A stretch of DNA of 64,000 nt from Parelaphostrongylus tenuis. Taxonomy: Eukaryota; Nematoda; Chromadorea; Rhabditida; Metastrongylidae. The notes below the pieces were generated by a model. It had not been told where the DNA came from. It did no database searches and saw only the letters and a list, made by a program, of their open reading frames with translations. Each line of letters begins with the position of its first letter. Position 1 is the stretch's first letter. Both the position numbers and the translations under genes were made by a program. The stretch covers positions 62,001 to 126,000 of the forward strand of contig JAHQIW010000409.1 in the NCBI GenBank assembly GCA_019055375.1. The letters run 5' to 3'. Shown here piece by piece: positions 1 to 33,353 of the stretch.

Positions 1-345
1 TGTGCTTTCAAAGTCCACCAAACGACTACCACAAAACGAATACGTGACGCTTAACAGCTCTGCATCTTAGCCCTTCGTGGAACTTTCAGTTATTGTTTAC
101 TTGCTGGTTTTTTTGACTATGAACAACAATTGTTCCGAAGCGAAGGTCCATAAGGAGTTGTAAACATGACAGGACTGCAGAAAAGACATAGTTCTATCAT
201 TTCATGCATGTGAGATTGAGGTAACAGTCAACTATTGCTCAAATTATCAGTCGCTAATGCACCACTACATCTGTGTCAAAATTGCCATCGGTTGATTACA
301 AGTAATTTAGAAAAAGCTTTCCGTGCACCAAAATAAGCCATAAAA

Positions 346-2695
346 ATGAGAACGATTCATGTAGATATTCCACGCATCGATTGGGACGCCGCTTATGTAC
401 ATTTATTTCGTCCGTTATGTGTACTTCGATCAATATCATGTGTTCTTCCAGCCATCGGATCCAATTCGTCCGGTATCACCGGTTCGTCCGGTGAGCCCCG
501 TAGGTGATCATCGTTACGGTCACCTTCTGAAACCAATTCAACCACTCAATATTCCCCGCATCGACGTTCACGCAGGGCCAGTGTCGCGCAGTTCTCGTTA
601 TGGTCAGTATACTTATTTTACTAAATATCAATTTTCTATCCTACTACTACGACACTACTTCATATTTTGTAAATCGACTTCTGGAATCATGAATTCTCAG
701 CAAAAATCTTGCTTCGCGTGTAGAATCCACGAATGTAGACATGGTTTCTGAAAACAGCTTGTCATAGAGTTCTCCTATTCATGTATTTTTGCGATCAAAA
801 GTAGTTCTAAGAAGTCCTTTACTTTCTGTACTAAGCAATTTCCAAGAATTAAGAGTATGCTTTCAACCTCTTGAAATCCATTCTTTCACTCAATACAGTG
901 CTACCCAACCTACCAAACCACATTTGAATTTGAAGCTTTTGTGGCTTACTAATCTTGTAAAAACGTTCTCAATAATGGGTTTGCTTCTTGAGTACATCAG
1001 TACGTTAGGTTTTTATATAATTAGGTGCATAAAAAAAAGATAACAGCATCACTTCCAATGTAGTTTTTCGTCACTGAGATATAGGACAGATTATATTATA
1101 TTCAGACGATCGGTTTGTTTTCTTTCGATTCATGTGCTTCCACTTCTAGAGTCTTCTTTAATCTCCTCCGTAAGGATGATCAAATCAAAGTATGACCGTC
1201 TTGTGCGCTGACGGTGTGATATCTCCATCAAAAACTTTGAAGCTCTCTCTTTCTCTGTTCTTCGCTGTGATGTTTCCTATGAGGAAGAGCTATGTAATTC
1301 ATTTCTTCAAGTATTGTCAGAAGTGACGGAGTGCATATCTGATCCACACCATATCGATGATACCAATGCTGGTGCGGTTTTCTTCCAGGCGATCGTAGTA
1401 GCAAGATGACCGGCACCAGGAAGTGGTAGGCTTGAAAAACCAGAGATGCAAATTTTGTAGTTGTCACGAAAAACTCTTTGTAGATGTCACGAAAACTGAA
1501 ATCAAAGTTGTCCTTGAAAAGAGTGTGGGTGGGGTCTTAGAAAATTTAGCATGCTTTCAAAAAAATTCATTTTGTGTTCCAAGCCTCTTGATGAAACTCA
1601 GTGGAAAGTCAAAAAAAGGAATCTTTATGTTAATTACAGATGAATGTTTCAAAATTTCGACCTTATATAAACTTCGGCATTATTAATTGACATGACGTGA
1701 AAATCAAAAGAAATTATCTTGATCAGCTGAATCCAGGTTGGTAGAGTGGTATCAGTCGTGATTCGACTGACGTTTCGGTGGCCCGCATTCTTCAGAGCCA
1801 GGTTGTATGTGATATCAATATAATGTAATGATATATAAACCCGATGATGTAGAGTAGTGGGCAAAAACACTTGCATCAGCTGAGATTCGATTTCAGATTT
1901 CACTTTTTTCCGGGAGCGCGTGCTGAACCGTTGCACTACCGACTTCCGTTTTGCACACCACTCTTTCTACGCTACAACGCGTTATCTGTCAACAGCCAAC
2001 CGTCTACGGTGTGGCGAGGGCAGTTACTATAGACATTGAACCCGCTTGTGCTGACAGACATTGGGTTTCAATAATCAATCAGAATCCATTTTATTTGATC
2101 GCCTATTGCGGTGGTATGATGTTGCAATAACGGTAGTGCAATGGTTCAGCGCGCACTCTTGGAAGGAGTGAAATCTGGGTTCGAATCTCAGCTGGCGCAG
2201 ATGTTTTTGCACACCACTGCACATTCTTGGTTTTATTATAAGATCATAACACCGCATTAAGCGGCCAAATAAAAAGAATTCTAATTATGTAATTAATATA
2301 ATATTTATACAATATCACATACGTTCCTAGCTCTGAAGAAGCTCGCATCAGCTAATCATGACAAGTTTTTTCGATTTACACTTATGGGTGAATAGTTATT
2401 TCAGGACCGAGTCCAACCCGTTCTCACTACACAACTTCGCCATCCCGTATTACAAACGTGTCCCCACGAAGCGTTAGCTTTTCACCACGTAGCACCTTCA
2501 ACGGTGGATCGAATGATAAAGCAATGAAAAAGGTATGTGATGGACGTTTAGTATTCCGTTTTCTTTTTCTTCTCTTAGAAAGGTTTTCCCAAGAGATACA
2601 AGTGGCGTTGCAAGTTTATTGTCACACAGTCTGCTATCAGTGTTCATAAATCGAGTGAAGTCAGAATGCTATCTATTCGTTCAGTTCTCTTTTAA
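346..2695 (+). CDS. Pro/Ser-rich basic protein of unknown function, four exons
   Basis: Proposed exons 346-396, 452-602, 2405-2532 and 2579-2695 (stop TAA) give about 148 residues. Introns are 55 bp (GTACAT..TTCCAG), 1.8 kb (GTCAGT..TTTCAG) and 46 bp (GTATGT..CTTAG). All four junctions agree in phase, which is the main support. The start follows an acceptor-like TAATTTAG ending at 310, fitting trans-splicing. The protein has two IPRID motifs (near residues 8 and 53), two RPVSPV repeats, an SPSR..SPRS..SPRS serine-proline stretch and a basic C-terminus starting KGFPKRYKWRCK. No signal peptide, membrane segment or catalytic motif is visible. I do not recognise the family. The long middle intron holds two tRNA-like repeats. 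The last exon, which ends in a short tail, is the least certain part. Confidence 0.5.
1849..1980 (-). mobile_element. tRNA-mimic element
   Basis: Left edge GATGATGTAGAGTAGTGGGC, reversed head ACCGTTGCACTACCGACTT, right edge TTTTGCACACCACTCTTTCT. It lies in the long intron of the first gene. Confidence 0.6.
2125..2230 (+). mobile_element. tRNA-mimic element
   Basis: GGTAGTGCAATGGTTCAGCG and TCTGGGTTCGAATCTCAGCT, then TTTTTGCACACCACTGCAC. It forms a converging pair with the copy at 1849. Confidence 0.6.
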
Positions 2696-2699
2696 CCCT

Positions 2700-3840
2700 C
2701 GTTCACCTAGTAATTTGTTCAACGTCGTAGTATTTCTTGAGGACACGTGCGGTATAACGATATTTTTCATCACATGACTATAGCACCTATGTTCGCTTTA
2801 TGCTTATTCATTAGATTAACAAAGCAGAGTTTTGTCAAATAAAATTTGCCTTAGCCGTAGGAGTTAGCATTTCTTCATGCGTCGGTGGTGCAGTTGAGCA
2901 CAGGTGTCAGATAAATCTAAAATACAATCTCTACAATAAGGGAGGTATTTTCCTCTTCTTCATAGCATCTTGTTCTTACTTCAAGAGTGATGTTTAGTTC
3001 CGTGCTTCATTAAGCTTTTCAAGTAGGTATGTATTTCTCTATATTGCAAGGTAGTGATCCTACTCATTACGCGAACGGCGTAGCCTCTCTATGCCCTGGT
3101 TTGTTCTCATTTTCGACCCATCAAGTTTTCAATTCTTCCAAAATCAAAAAGCTGACAACGAACTTATCTGCAATCGCTTAGCTCTCTTCTATCTCAATCG
3201 GGGCGCTGTAGCGGCCTTATTTGAGAACTGCAGGAGGAACCGACTCGACCACCGTCCAACGATATTTGTAACAAGGACGCAAATACTCAAAGAGCAGTTC
3301 ACGAAAATTTTCTTCTGCTTGTAACTTTCAATCACCAGTCTCGCTAATATAACGATTTGGTTTCGTTGTGAACTGTGGGCAGCATAATAGTGTTCTCCAT
3401 ATTGTGCCTCCACTAAAAGGTGCATTCGTGATGTTCCTGTTTTCTTTTTTTATGGCTATCCTAAATCCTCAGAAACTACTCGGCCAAAAGAAAGCCCCTC
3501 TATCAACTATCGACAGAGATTTATTGACTAAACTTAACTATTAATTCATATTCATACAGTTCTTACAGAAAGCAGTGGAGCATATCTGAGCTTGGAACGA
3601 AATTTATAAAATGACATAAAAATCCTTGGAGTGTATAAATTATCGGCAACACGATGCCTTGCCTATTATGCTATCGCAATAGAGGCTACATTTTCAATGA
3701 GAATTTTGATTATTGATAAATTCAAAATTGAACTACTTCCTAGAAAAATTGCATCATTTTGTCTATCTCGCAAGACTTCTAGTTAATAAGAAATTCTACA
3801 ATTTATCATAAAACAACATCATCGCTGACGTGCAGCATCC
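2700..3840. other. Non-coding stretch, nothing recognised
   Basis: AT-rich sequence after the first gene. Short open frames here lack splice sites or recognisable peptides. No repeat family seen elsewhere in the window was noticed. Confidence 0.4.
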
Positions 3841-4185
3841 CGCTCGGTTGGTCGCGAGGGCACGTGGCGCGTCCTCAGGTGGTGGATAGGGGTATACGCG
3901 AACCAAAATCGACCGTGTGCTTTCTAGAGACGCAGATAGATTCAAGGGATGAGCTATTTCTACGGGTCAAGTCGGCCAAAAGCGATATCAAACGGTTGGG
4001 AAGTATATGGAGGCGTCCATCTTTTGATATATGGAGGCGATTAGGAGTCGCCTAAGACAATTAACCTCCGCCCGCTCCTCCGAGAGAGACTGGCAAGCCA
4101 CTCGTGAGTACCCACCCCCACGCTTAGAGACTAGCAAGCTATCTATTGGGTATCAAACAGCTAAAAACAGCAATACAAAATGGGT
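3840..4185 (+). mobile_element. GC-richer segment, possibly 5' part of the RTE element
   Basis: This block is more GC-rich than its flanks and sits upstream of the recognisable RTE remains, separated by a tRNA-like repeat at 4190-4400. It may be the RTE 5' region split by that insertion. No protein motif was identified, so this is inference from position and composition. Confidence 0.3.
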
Positions 4186-4189
4186 CACC

Positions 4190-4400
4190 GTGCCGAGTGG
4201 TTGTGACGGTGGTCGCGGTGCGCGTGGAGCCAAGCTTCACCCCTGTTTCTCTCCGGCAGTCAACAACAACCTCAAGATTGCAAGAAGACTCGCTCAACCA
4301 CTATTCTACGTCGTTCAAGAAGAAGACGAAAATCGAATTGAATGCTAAAGATACTGGGATCCGCACAGTGAAAAAACGAAAAAGACACAGTGAAGACGGA
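4190..4400 (+). mobile_element. Ser-tRNA-like SINE (family 2)
   Basis: The head GTGCCGAGTGGTTGTGACGG resembles the A-box region of a class II tRNA. The body has CTCTCCGGCAGTCAACAACA and ACTATTCTACGTCGTTCAAG, then GAAGAAGACGAAAATCG and an A-rich tail. Body and order are shared with the copies near 9195, 30190, 32518, 34255 and 49000. Confidence 0.65.
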
Positions 4401-4439
4401 TCAAATAAAATAAAAAAGTAAAAAAGAGACAGCAATAAA

Positions 4440-6030
4440 TATGGAACTTAATCCTCTGACTCCGCAAGAGCCCCTGGTACGGCAGCACCAGGTAGGACGA
4501 GTACGGAGAGGCTGCAAAAGTCCCAGGGCCAAACTACGCTGCCAAAATGTTACGGACTAAAATGACGTTCTGCATCTATAATCTCGAACATTTGCTCTCG
4601 AATCCGCTGTAGAAGATCCACTGATTCAAGCAAGAAGGATAAGGTACGACATCATTGGTCTGGCTGGAACGAGAAGGCGCTGTCCTTTTCACGCTGTTTA
4701 TGACACCGGATAACTTGGAACATATTCATATTTCTTGAAACATGTGATAACGGAGGCGTCGGCGGCGTTGGTGTCTTCGTCACATCGAATTTGACCGTGA
4801 ATACATTCTTCAAAGTCATTCTTGGAGATCTTTATACGCAAAAATCAAGCCTAGAAAAACTCCTGAGGAACGTCACATTAGAACTCACGGACTAGAATGG
4901 AATGAACAGGGTGAGAGGTTATCTGAGTTTACCATGACGACCCAAATCATCCATGGTATCTCACGATCTCAAAAGCCTCTTGCTTAACGGTGGACGTGAG
5001 ACTCTCCAAATGGAGAGTACTATAACGAAATAGACCACATCTTAGTAAATCGAAGGTTTCACCTGGCCGATGTCGATGTTGTTCCTATGTTCTACACGGA
5101 ATCAGACCAGCGACTCCTTTGCGCGACGTTCCGTTTTTTCGCTAAAAGAGAGAAAGCCGCTATATTCAAACAATCAAATCTCTGAACTACTATAAACAGG
5201 GATGTATTCAAATCATTAGTCGGCTCTTGGGAAGATACCGTTGTCGACAACATCGACGAAAAAAACGATCGGTCGTTGAATATCTTCACGATAGCGCTAT
5301 GAAAGCCGAGAGTCCTAAGGTCACGAAGGGACGCTTGTCTCCGCAGACATTCGACCTGACGTCAACGTGGAATCGCACGAGTCACAGGCAACCGAAACCT
5401 CACGTCCGAACTTGTGAAACGCTGCAGAAAAGCGAACCTCAAAAAGAAACAAGCAGCAGTTATGGCAGAAGCTGGGAAGAGCATTCGCAAAGCCCAACGA
5501 GGCTTCGCCAACTATAAGACCAAGATGGTTGCACTCCGACGCCCTGACGGGACACTTACAGCTTTCAGAAGGGCTATGGAGAAAATTATCCACCAATACT
5601 ACTCGGGTTTCTTCGCTAGCCATGTCCTCTTGCCGTCTTATAATTTAAAAGAGGACGAATATGTCGTTCCACCGGTCCTCCCTTCCGAAATCCGACATGC
5701 TGTATCGTCGGTGAAGAACAGAGCAACACGCGGTTCAGACAGGATAAGACCAGAATAACTGAAGAACCTACCGTCAGTTCTCAACAATACCCTGCCTCGG
5801 CTGTTAACTCGCTACCTGTCAGAATGCAAGGTTCCCACTAAATGCAAAACCAGCAAGACCGTGTTGTTGTTCAAAAAGGGAGATCTCACGACATAAGCAA
5901 GTATCGCCCAATCTGCTTCCTGTCCGTCCTCTATATCCTTCACTCGAGTCATCCTTAACAGGATTGATAGAACACTGGACGAAGGACAACCATGCGAACA
6001 AGCAGGGTTCCAAAAAGAGGAGACCTCCGT
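4440..6030 (+). mobile_element. Decayed RTE-clade LINE (endonuclease plus reverse transcriptase remains)
   Basis: Broken frames carry RTE-type peptides in the expected order. Near 4620-4680 an apurinic-endonuclease-like stretch includes YDIIGLAGTRRR (equivalent of YDVIGLxETRR) followed by the GGVGGVGVFV motif at 4748-4785. Downstream at 5660-5900 are reverse-transcriptase peptides including KNRATRGSDRIRPE, LLTRYLSECKVPTK and TVLLFKKGD, then ILNRIDRTLDE and EQAGFQ to about 6015. Stops and frameshifts interrupt it throughout, so it is dead. The 3' end is cut by the palindromic repeat starting about 6010. The family assignment rests on recognised RTE motifs. Confidence 0.8.
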
Positions 6031-6360
6031 AACACCGGTGTATGACCCTGGCGTACCAACCTCGCTTAGGCTCAAACTCTTTTTTTCGAAATTATTTCGA
6101 ATGTTTATCGCAAGGTCTTAAAAACAGTCGATTCCATGGATCAGTTTTGCTCTACCAGCCGAGATCCATCGACTGAGAAGTGGTGACAGACCATTGTCAT
6201 TGTACACTGTGCCGTCACCACATATGCCTCCTTCCTTGCTACAATGCAGGGCTTAATGTGGGCGTGGGTCACTGACGAGGAGGGCGACACCTCCGAAAAA
6301 CCAGTGTATGGCCCTGGTGTACCAACCTCGCTTAGGCATTGAATATTCTTTTTCTGAAAT
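6010..6360. mobile_element. Palindromic MITE (CACCGGTGT family), copy 1
   Basis: Two outer arms read toward each other: ACCTCCGTAACACCGGTGTA near 6020 and ACCTCCGAAAAACCAGTGTA near 6290, each followed by a GTACCAACCTCGCTTAGGC block. The inner part carries GCCTCCTTCCTTGCTACAAT near 6225. A related, more complete element lies at 35985-36545. It interrupts the RTE element. Confidence 0.65.
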
Positions 6361-6562
6361 TATATTAAAGGTTTATTGCGAGATTTTGAAACAGTAGGCC
6401 ATGATTCGTTAGTGTTAAAACAGATGCGGTGAGTACAAGTGTTAGTTGAAGGAAGTTGAAGAATTGAAGGTTATGCAGCACAGCTGACGAGCACCTCGTA
6501 AACTCTATTGAACTCTTCCTCATAGTCTAGTGAGAAATAAATTTACGAACCAAAAAGGTTTA

Positions 6563-6680
6563 GTTGCATGATCAACGAGCGATAAGGAGACTACTTTTCA
6601 CCTTCGACGCAGATTTTTTACTCCGCTGGAATAAAAAATCTGCGTCGAAGGTAAAACGTAGTCTTCTTATCGCTCGCTAT
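6563..6680. mobile_element. Short hairpin MITE
   Basis: Near-perfect inverted repeat with arms of about 45 bp: GAGCGATAAGGAGACTACTT at the left and its near complement ending TCTTATCGCTC at the right, with a loop of about 10 bp (CTCCGCTGGAA). The small size and lack of coding sequence fit a fold-back miniature element. Confidence 0.6.
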
Positions 6681-7038
6681 TATAGCGCAATATCAAAGCG
6701 TTTCAAGGAACCAAATGCATTTTTTGTTGCCGAGATTCAAGCTATCTAATGAGTATAAAAAATCTAGAAAAGCAAAGAACGTTCCGTTCCGAATGGATTG
6801 AACTGTGATGATTTGCCACATTGAAGAACAGTGATCGTAAGATCCAGTAGAAACCGGTTCTACCATTTTTTATATTATGTTGTCAAATTTTCAGTCGTGC
6901 AATAATAGGGAAGAAAAGGTGTCGTGTTGCCTGAGAGAATGATTTCTACAGCTGTATTTTTGTGAGAATTCAACATCATCAAGAAGCTCGTTTTCTTAAA
7001 CATCGAATGATATAAAGTTTGTCTTCACAGCCTTCAGA

Positions 7039-7320
7039 ATGCAACTATTCAAGGAAGAAAATCGTCTGCTGCTCCTCTTTAACTACAAATTGGGTGCCAA
7101 CGTTTCCGAGGCTCATCGACATCTGCAAGGCGTATGGTGACGAAATGTGAAATGTTCGTACAATTCTGCGTTGGTTCAACACATTCTGTGAACAAGGAGA
7201 CCGACTGACCTAGGAGCCAAGAGAGGGAAATCCACGAGAAGTCGATCTCCAAGCAATCGTCAATTGAAACATCGCGAGTTGTGCTGGAAAATCGTTATGC
7301 TGCTGGATGTGGCTGAATTG
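7039..7320 (+). mobile_element. Mariner transposase N-terminal fossil
   Basis: Conceptual translation across broken frames matches the mariner helix-turn-helix region: LLLLFNYKLGANVSEAHRHL, then GAKRGKSTRSRSPSNRQL, equivalent to the linker after the second helix-turn-helix. Stops and frame changes are present, and no catalytic domain follows. Confidence 0.6.
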
Positions 7321-7631
7321 TCCTGATGTGCAAGGAGACTACTTTAGTATAAAAGTGTCATTTGCTAGGGCTTATTTGGTAAAACGGTGTACGAACAAGT
7401 TCTTTCTATGCATTTTGAAATACTAAAGATTTTTTCTACAGCCTGTTACAAGTTGCTTGCGGACAGGTTAATTGATTACAAACAGACATATTAGTTGCAA
7501 AAAAGATTAAAAACTATTATAAATCGTTTGCAGACAAGTTCACTGGTCATAAACAGACATACTAGTTGCGAGAATGAAACTTCCAACAGCGAAGGGCAGT
7601 GTTTTGTACGATGAGCCATAGTATCACATAA

Positions 7632-8790
7632 GTATACCTTTATTTCGAGTGATTCATTTAGACCACATTTAAATTACAATAGATCCTTTCACTGTTATTT
7701 GAGCCAACTTGTCATGTGGTCTGGTAAGGGCTCTTGTAGAGCCCGATACACGTGTTTCGTCCTTACAGACTCGTGAGCCGAGCAGAACTCGTCCTCTTTC
7801 GATCTTTTCATAGTCAGTTCTCTCGGGAGCCTCACACTCTTTATAGAGAATCATAGAAGACAAAGGCTTTACACTCCATGTCAAGTGAAACCTTCACCCA
7901 ACACAGAGTGTTGTGCACTCGATTGCTCTTTGTCTGGTACTTTGTCATAATTATACCTTTATTTCGAGTGCTTCGTTTAGACCACACTCAAATTTCAATA
8001 GATCCTTTCATTATTATTTGAGCCAACTTGTCATGTGGTCTGGTAAGGGCTCTTGTAGAGCCCGATACACGTGTTTCGTCCTTACAGACTCGTGAGCCGG
8101 GCAGAACTCGTCCTCTTTCGATCTTTTCATAGTCAGTTCTCTCGGGAGCCTCACACTCTTTATAGAGAATCATAGAAGACAAAGGCTTTACACTCCATGT
8201 CAAGTGAAACCTTCACCCAACACAGAGTGTTGTGCACTCGATTGCTCTTTGTCTGGTACTTTTGTCATAATTATACCTTTATTTCGAGTGCTTCGTTTAG
8301 ACCACACTCAAATTTCAATAGATCCTTTCATTATTATTTGAGCCAACTTGTCATGTGGTCTGGTAAGGGCTCTTGTAGAGCCCGATACACGTGTTTCGTC
8401 CTTACAGACTCGTGAGCCGGGCAGAACTCGTCCTCTTTCGATCTTTTCATAGTCAGTTCTCTCGGGAGCCTCACACTCTTTATAGAGAATCATAGAAGAC
8501 AAAGGCTTTACACTCCATGTCAAGTGAAACCTTCACCCAACACAGAGTGTTGTGCACTCGATTGCTCTTTGTCTGGTACTTTTGTCATAATTATACCTTT
8601 ATTTCGAGTGCTTCGTTTAGACCACACTCAAATTTCAATAGATCCTTTCATTATTATTTGAGCCAACTTCTCATGTGGTCTGGGAAGGACTGTTGTACAG
8701 CCCGATACACGTGTCTCGTCCTTACACAATCGTCAGCCGGGCAGAACTCGTCCTCTTTCAATCTTTTCATAGTCAGTTCTCTCGGGAGGA
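7632..8790. repeat. Tandem array, about 320-bp unit, 3.6 copies
   Basis: The motif TTATACCTTTATTTCGAGTG recurs at about 7632, 7951, 8271 and 8591. Units two and three are almost identical; the first and last differ more. Each carries CACGTGTTTCGTCCTTACA (or CACGTGTCTCGTCCTTACA) and TCATAGTCAGTTCTCTCGGG. The last unit stops at 8790, where an inverted copy begins. Open frames inside are repeat shadows, not genes. Confidence 0.9.
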
Positions 8791-9013
8791 TTCTTCATGA
8801 AAGATCGAAAGACGACGGGTTCTGCCCGGCTGACGAGTGTGTAAGGACGAGACACGTGTATCGGGCTGTACAACAGTCCTTCCCAGACCACATGAGAAGT
8901 TGGCTCAAATAATAATGAAGGGATCTATTGAAATTTGAGTGAGGTCTAAACGAAGCACTCGAATTAAAGGTATACTTATGATAAAAGTACCAGCCAAAGA
9001 GCAATCGAGTATG
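8791..9013. repeat. Inverted arm complementary to the last tandem unit
   Basis: This block is the reverse complement of about 8565-8780, including the substitutions unique to the fourth tandem unit (GGACGAGACACGTGTATCGG against CCGATACACGTGTCTCGTCC). Together they form a fold-back of about 450 bp. Confidence 0.85.
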
Positions 9014-9194
9014 GGAACGCCACCAAAATTAGGCGTAGTCACGAAGACACCTTATAGTGATGACGTACGTCACGACGAGACCGCTGCTCAACTTTATTTA
9101 CCTTGCTGCCTATCTGATAGGGAGAAGAATCCGGTATTTTCATTTATTTATCTACACGACCCTTCATTACATTCTTTTATTATGCGTTTCCCAG

Positions 9195-9395
9195 TACTTC
9201 TGGAATTTGACTCGTTTTTCGCCTTCTTCTTGAATGACTTAGAATAGTGGTTAGCATGTCTCCTTGCAATCTTGAGGATAGCCTGGCTGTGGCATTCCAT
9301 AGGGCGTTCTTGTTGACTGCCGGAGAGTATTGGGGATGGAGCCCGGTTCCACGCGCGCTGAGGCGAGCATCACTACCACTCGGCCACGGAACCTT
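9195..9395 (-). mobile_element. Ser-tRNA-like SINE (family 2), minus copy
   Basis: Read on the minus strand it starts with a CGTGGCCGAGTGGTAGTG head, followed by the shared body CGGCAGTCAACAAGAACGC and a GAAGAAGGCGAAAAACG tail. It is one of six copies in the window. Confidence 0.6.
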
Positions 9396-9399
9396 CCAG

Positions 9400-11185
9400 A
9401 ATCTAGTATAGATTGTATAAAGATCGGCACATTACTATCGTAACTGGTGCTAATAGCATCAGTATGTTGGGGAGCGGATTAATGTATTTCATCTATTCGA
9501 TAAGCTATCGAGCTACTATCATTGCTCGAATTAGCTGGTCCCCAACGTGTTTAGCCTATGAAGACATCGATTTTGTTATCATTTGGATTAGGTGAGTCTA
9601 CTGGAAGGGAAGATCTTTGCGGGAACGTTGAAGTTAATTGAGACTGTCGCTCTATAGTGAATTCAAGTGAAAATCGTAGTATAGTGTCATCAGATGTTGA
9701 TCTTCCTCAAATATAAACCACATTATCTTTTATCACTCCTGATACGGAGCGATTCTCAAGTATCTGTAAACAAACCTGTGATATGGCCGTTATCGTTGAA
9801 ATTTGTGAATTTTCTCACTCTGCATATGTTTGCACGTCCTTTTTCATGTTTACTTAACCCAGCCATCTTTTAGATAATCAAAAAATCTCGCCTGGTTTCG
9901 CTTCATGACGGTCGACCTGTTGCACCGTACAGTGAAACGGTAACTTATGAACCAGTAATTTCAGAAAGATACAACAGGTCAGACTTAAATCAGCAGATTT
10001 AGCATGAACTCGAACACATTGGAACTTTATTTGAACACCGTCAAACTCGTAATATTCTTTCAGTGTTATAGGTTGGCGCAGAAGTGATCACGATTAGAAA
10101 TTTCTGGTTTAGCGCAAATTTTGCTTTCATAATATATCTTAGTGCTAAATGGAAAATTTCAACGATGCATAAACCAATGACTTTTGCACCAAGTTATAAC
10201 TTCGTGGGCGAAGTACGGCGCCACGTTAATCACTTGTCGGCATATGCAACCGATCGTTGAACTTGATTTTTTATTATGATGACTAATACATGATACATAC
10301 ATCAACTGTTTACTTTCAGTGCAACAATTCGTTCGAAGCGATCTGGTTTCTCTGCAAATTCTTCCTCGCCACATAATCGTCATGAATCAAATGAGTCATG
10401 CGCATATATTGTGCAAAATCCTCTCTATTGCGATTGACTTGTCCTCCTCGTTGTATTGGTCCTTTCAGAGAATTCACAGTCGGACATAAAGAAGATTTGA
10501 CTTCAAACCTCTCTATCGTGATTAATGCTCTCATTTTGTTATTCTATTCTTACATAAATTTCGTATTCGAATGTAAAGTGAGCTTAAGTTTGATCAAAAC
10601 TGTACAGAGAAGTACTCGTATAAGAAGAATTCTTCGAACAACTAATGTTCGAATTCATCAAAACATCGAATAGAAGAAATGAAATGGAGGTCGTTCATTG
10701 ACTCAATTGTCTATCCTTGTGTGGAGTTGTCGAATCTAAAATTTATTAGTTCTAGGCTCGACGACATGAAAAAATAGGCTCAACGACTACAAGAAAAGAA
10801 AATATGTGGTAATTTTGAATAGTCAAAAATCGTAATTAAGGATTAAATAACACGTAAGTAGTCACAAGTGCAGAAACAACTGAAATAGGCAGATGAAAGA
10901 GTATGGCGCACATAGAACGATTGAACGCGATGGGTATAATATTGTTGGCAAACGCAATGGCAGAGATTCTGTTCATTGAGCGGACAACTCAGTACACTCC
11001 GGCACCGGTTCGATCTCGCCACAGGCTTATCCAGTCCGCCGGCGCTCAGGTCTCGGGAACTAACAGGATTCGATCGTAGCAATCAATGACATTCGTGACA
11101 AAGACGGAGGAGGTCCTCGACCATCGATTTCGTGTGTGTCGCCTCGTAGTCTTATTAATATTGTGATACAGATGGTATTGCAAGC
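9400..11185. other. Intergenic, no gene recognised
   Basis: AT-rich DNA with short open frames that show no family resemblance and no coherent splice chain. Around 10975-11060 there are tRNA-like fragments (GGTTCGATCTCGCC) that look like eroded SINE heads. Confidence 0.4.
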
Positions 11186-11189
11186 AAGA

Positions 11190-11480
11190 ACGCGTATAGC
11201 GCAGTGGACAGAGGTGTTGGTGGCACACACGATTAACGGTTCGACTCCACGCTCATAGGTCACCAAGCCTTCCATCTCCCGGGGGTCGGTGAATTGGTAC
11301 TGGACTTGTCTGGGAGGATGACAGCACTGACTTGATGCATCAGGTCATCGTGTGAGTTTTTTGAGGCCAGAAATCCATCCAGTCTCTTCAAACGATGCTA
11401 CTAATGGTGTCTAATGTATGGCGTATCCCCAAGGTATTAGCTATTGGTATTGATCAATGCCGAGAACTTTATTCTCAAAA
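11190..11480 (+). mobile_element. tRNA-derived SINE (family 1)
   Basis: The head TAGCGCAGTGGACAGAGGTG and a B-box-like GGTTCGACTCC are followed by the common body (GGTCGGTGAATTGGTACTGG, ACTTGTCTGGGAGGATGACA) and the end AATGCCGAGAACTTTATTCT. It lies upstream of the ABC transporter. Confidence 0.75.
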
Positions 11481-11699
11481 TTAAGAAATAATGCACCACC
11501 AGTTAATTTTACGGGGCGTTCCTGAACTTCACTGGGCGGATTCTACTCGAAACCACTGACCATTCTGGTTACTACGTGAATCGACTTTCTGAGTTGCTTG
11601 GGAAAACTTATGAACGAGTCGGTCAACATGTAAGTCCCGACAAAGCTGTCATGTCAGACTCGTTGAGGATCTCGGTGAGAACAAGACTTCTCATGAATA

Positions 11700-12056
11700 T
11701 CATGATATCTTCAAATGATAGTCGACGTGGCGCGAGAGGGTGCTAATCGCTCGTGGGTAAGTCTATTCTCTGAGGTGAGCCGATCCCGACCGGTGGGTAT
11801 TCGTCGTCGTTGCTGTTGGCGACGCAGCTAACGAGCTGCACTACATCCGCATTTATGCGTCTTAGCTATTTCCAATACCTCATATCTTCGCGATCAGTTC
11901 GTATTTTTGCCTCACTCGGGCGTCGTCTCGTCGTCTTCTGTCCCTCCATCCCTCATTTTCGTCGATCACATGCGATTCTGATTGAGTTTGTCCCCTCGGA
12001 GTAATGACTTCGTGTTGAACTTTTTTCCAATTTCGTAATCTCTCACAAATTTTCAG
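11700..12056 (+). promoter_or_regulatory. Probable promoter/outron region of the ABC transporter gene
   Basis: GC-rich relative to its flanks (GCGTCGTCTCGTCGTCTTCT, CCGATCCCGACCGGTGGG) and ending in a strong acceptor. The GC-rich, CpG-bearing composition just before the start resembles the sequence before the SUMO gene. No TATA box or defined factor site is claimed; this is inference from position. Confidence 0.35.

Positions 12057-12057
<1 letters not shown>
12048..12057 (+). promoter_or_regulatory. Spliced-leader acceptor site of the ABC transporter gene
   Basis: AAATTTTCAG ends at 12056, about 19 bases before the start codon, with no plausible local donor. This is the usual arrangement of a nematode trans-splice acceptor; the leader used is unknown. 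Confidence 0.6.

Positions 12058-33353
<21,296 letters not shown>

Noticed and set aside
5356..5363. TGACGTCA as another CRE site
   Set aside because: It lies within the decayed RTE coding region, far from any gene start.
7669..9004. Repeated 71-residue open frames as a gene array
   Set aside because: Frames are open on both strands in each 320-bp unit and have no coding features; they are shadows of a tandem repeat.
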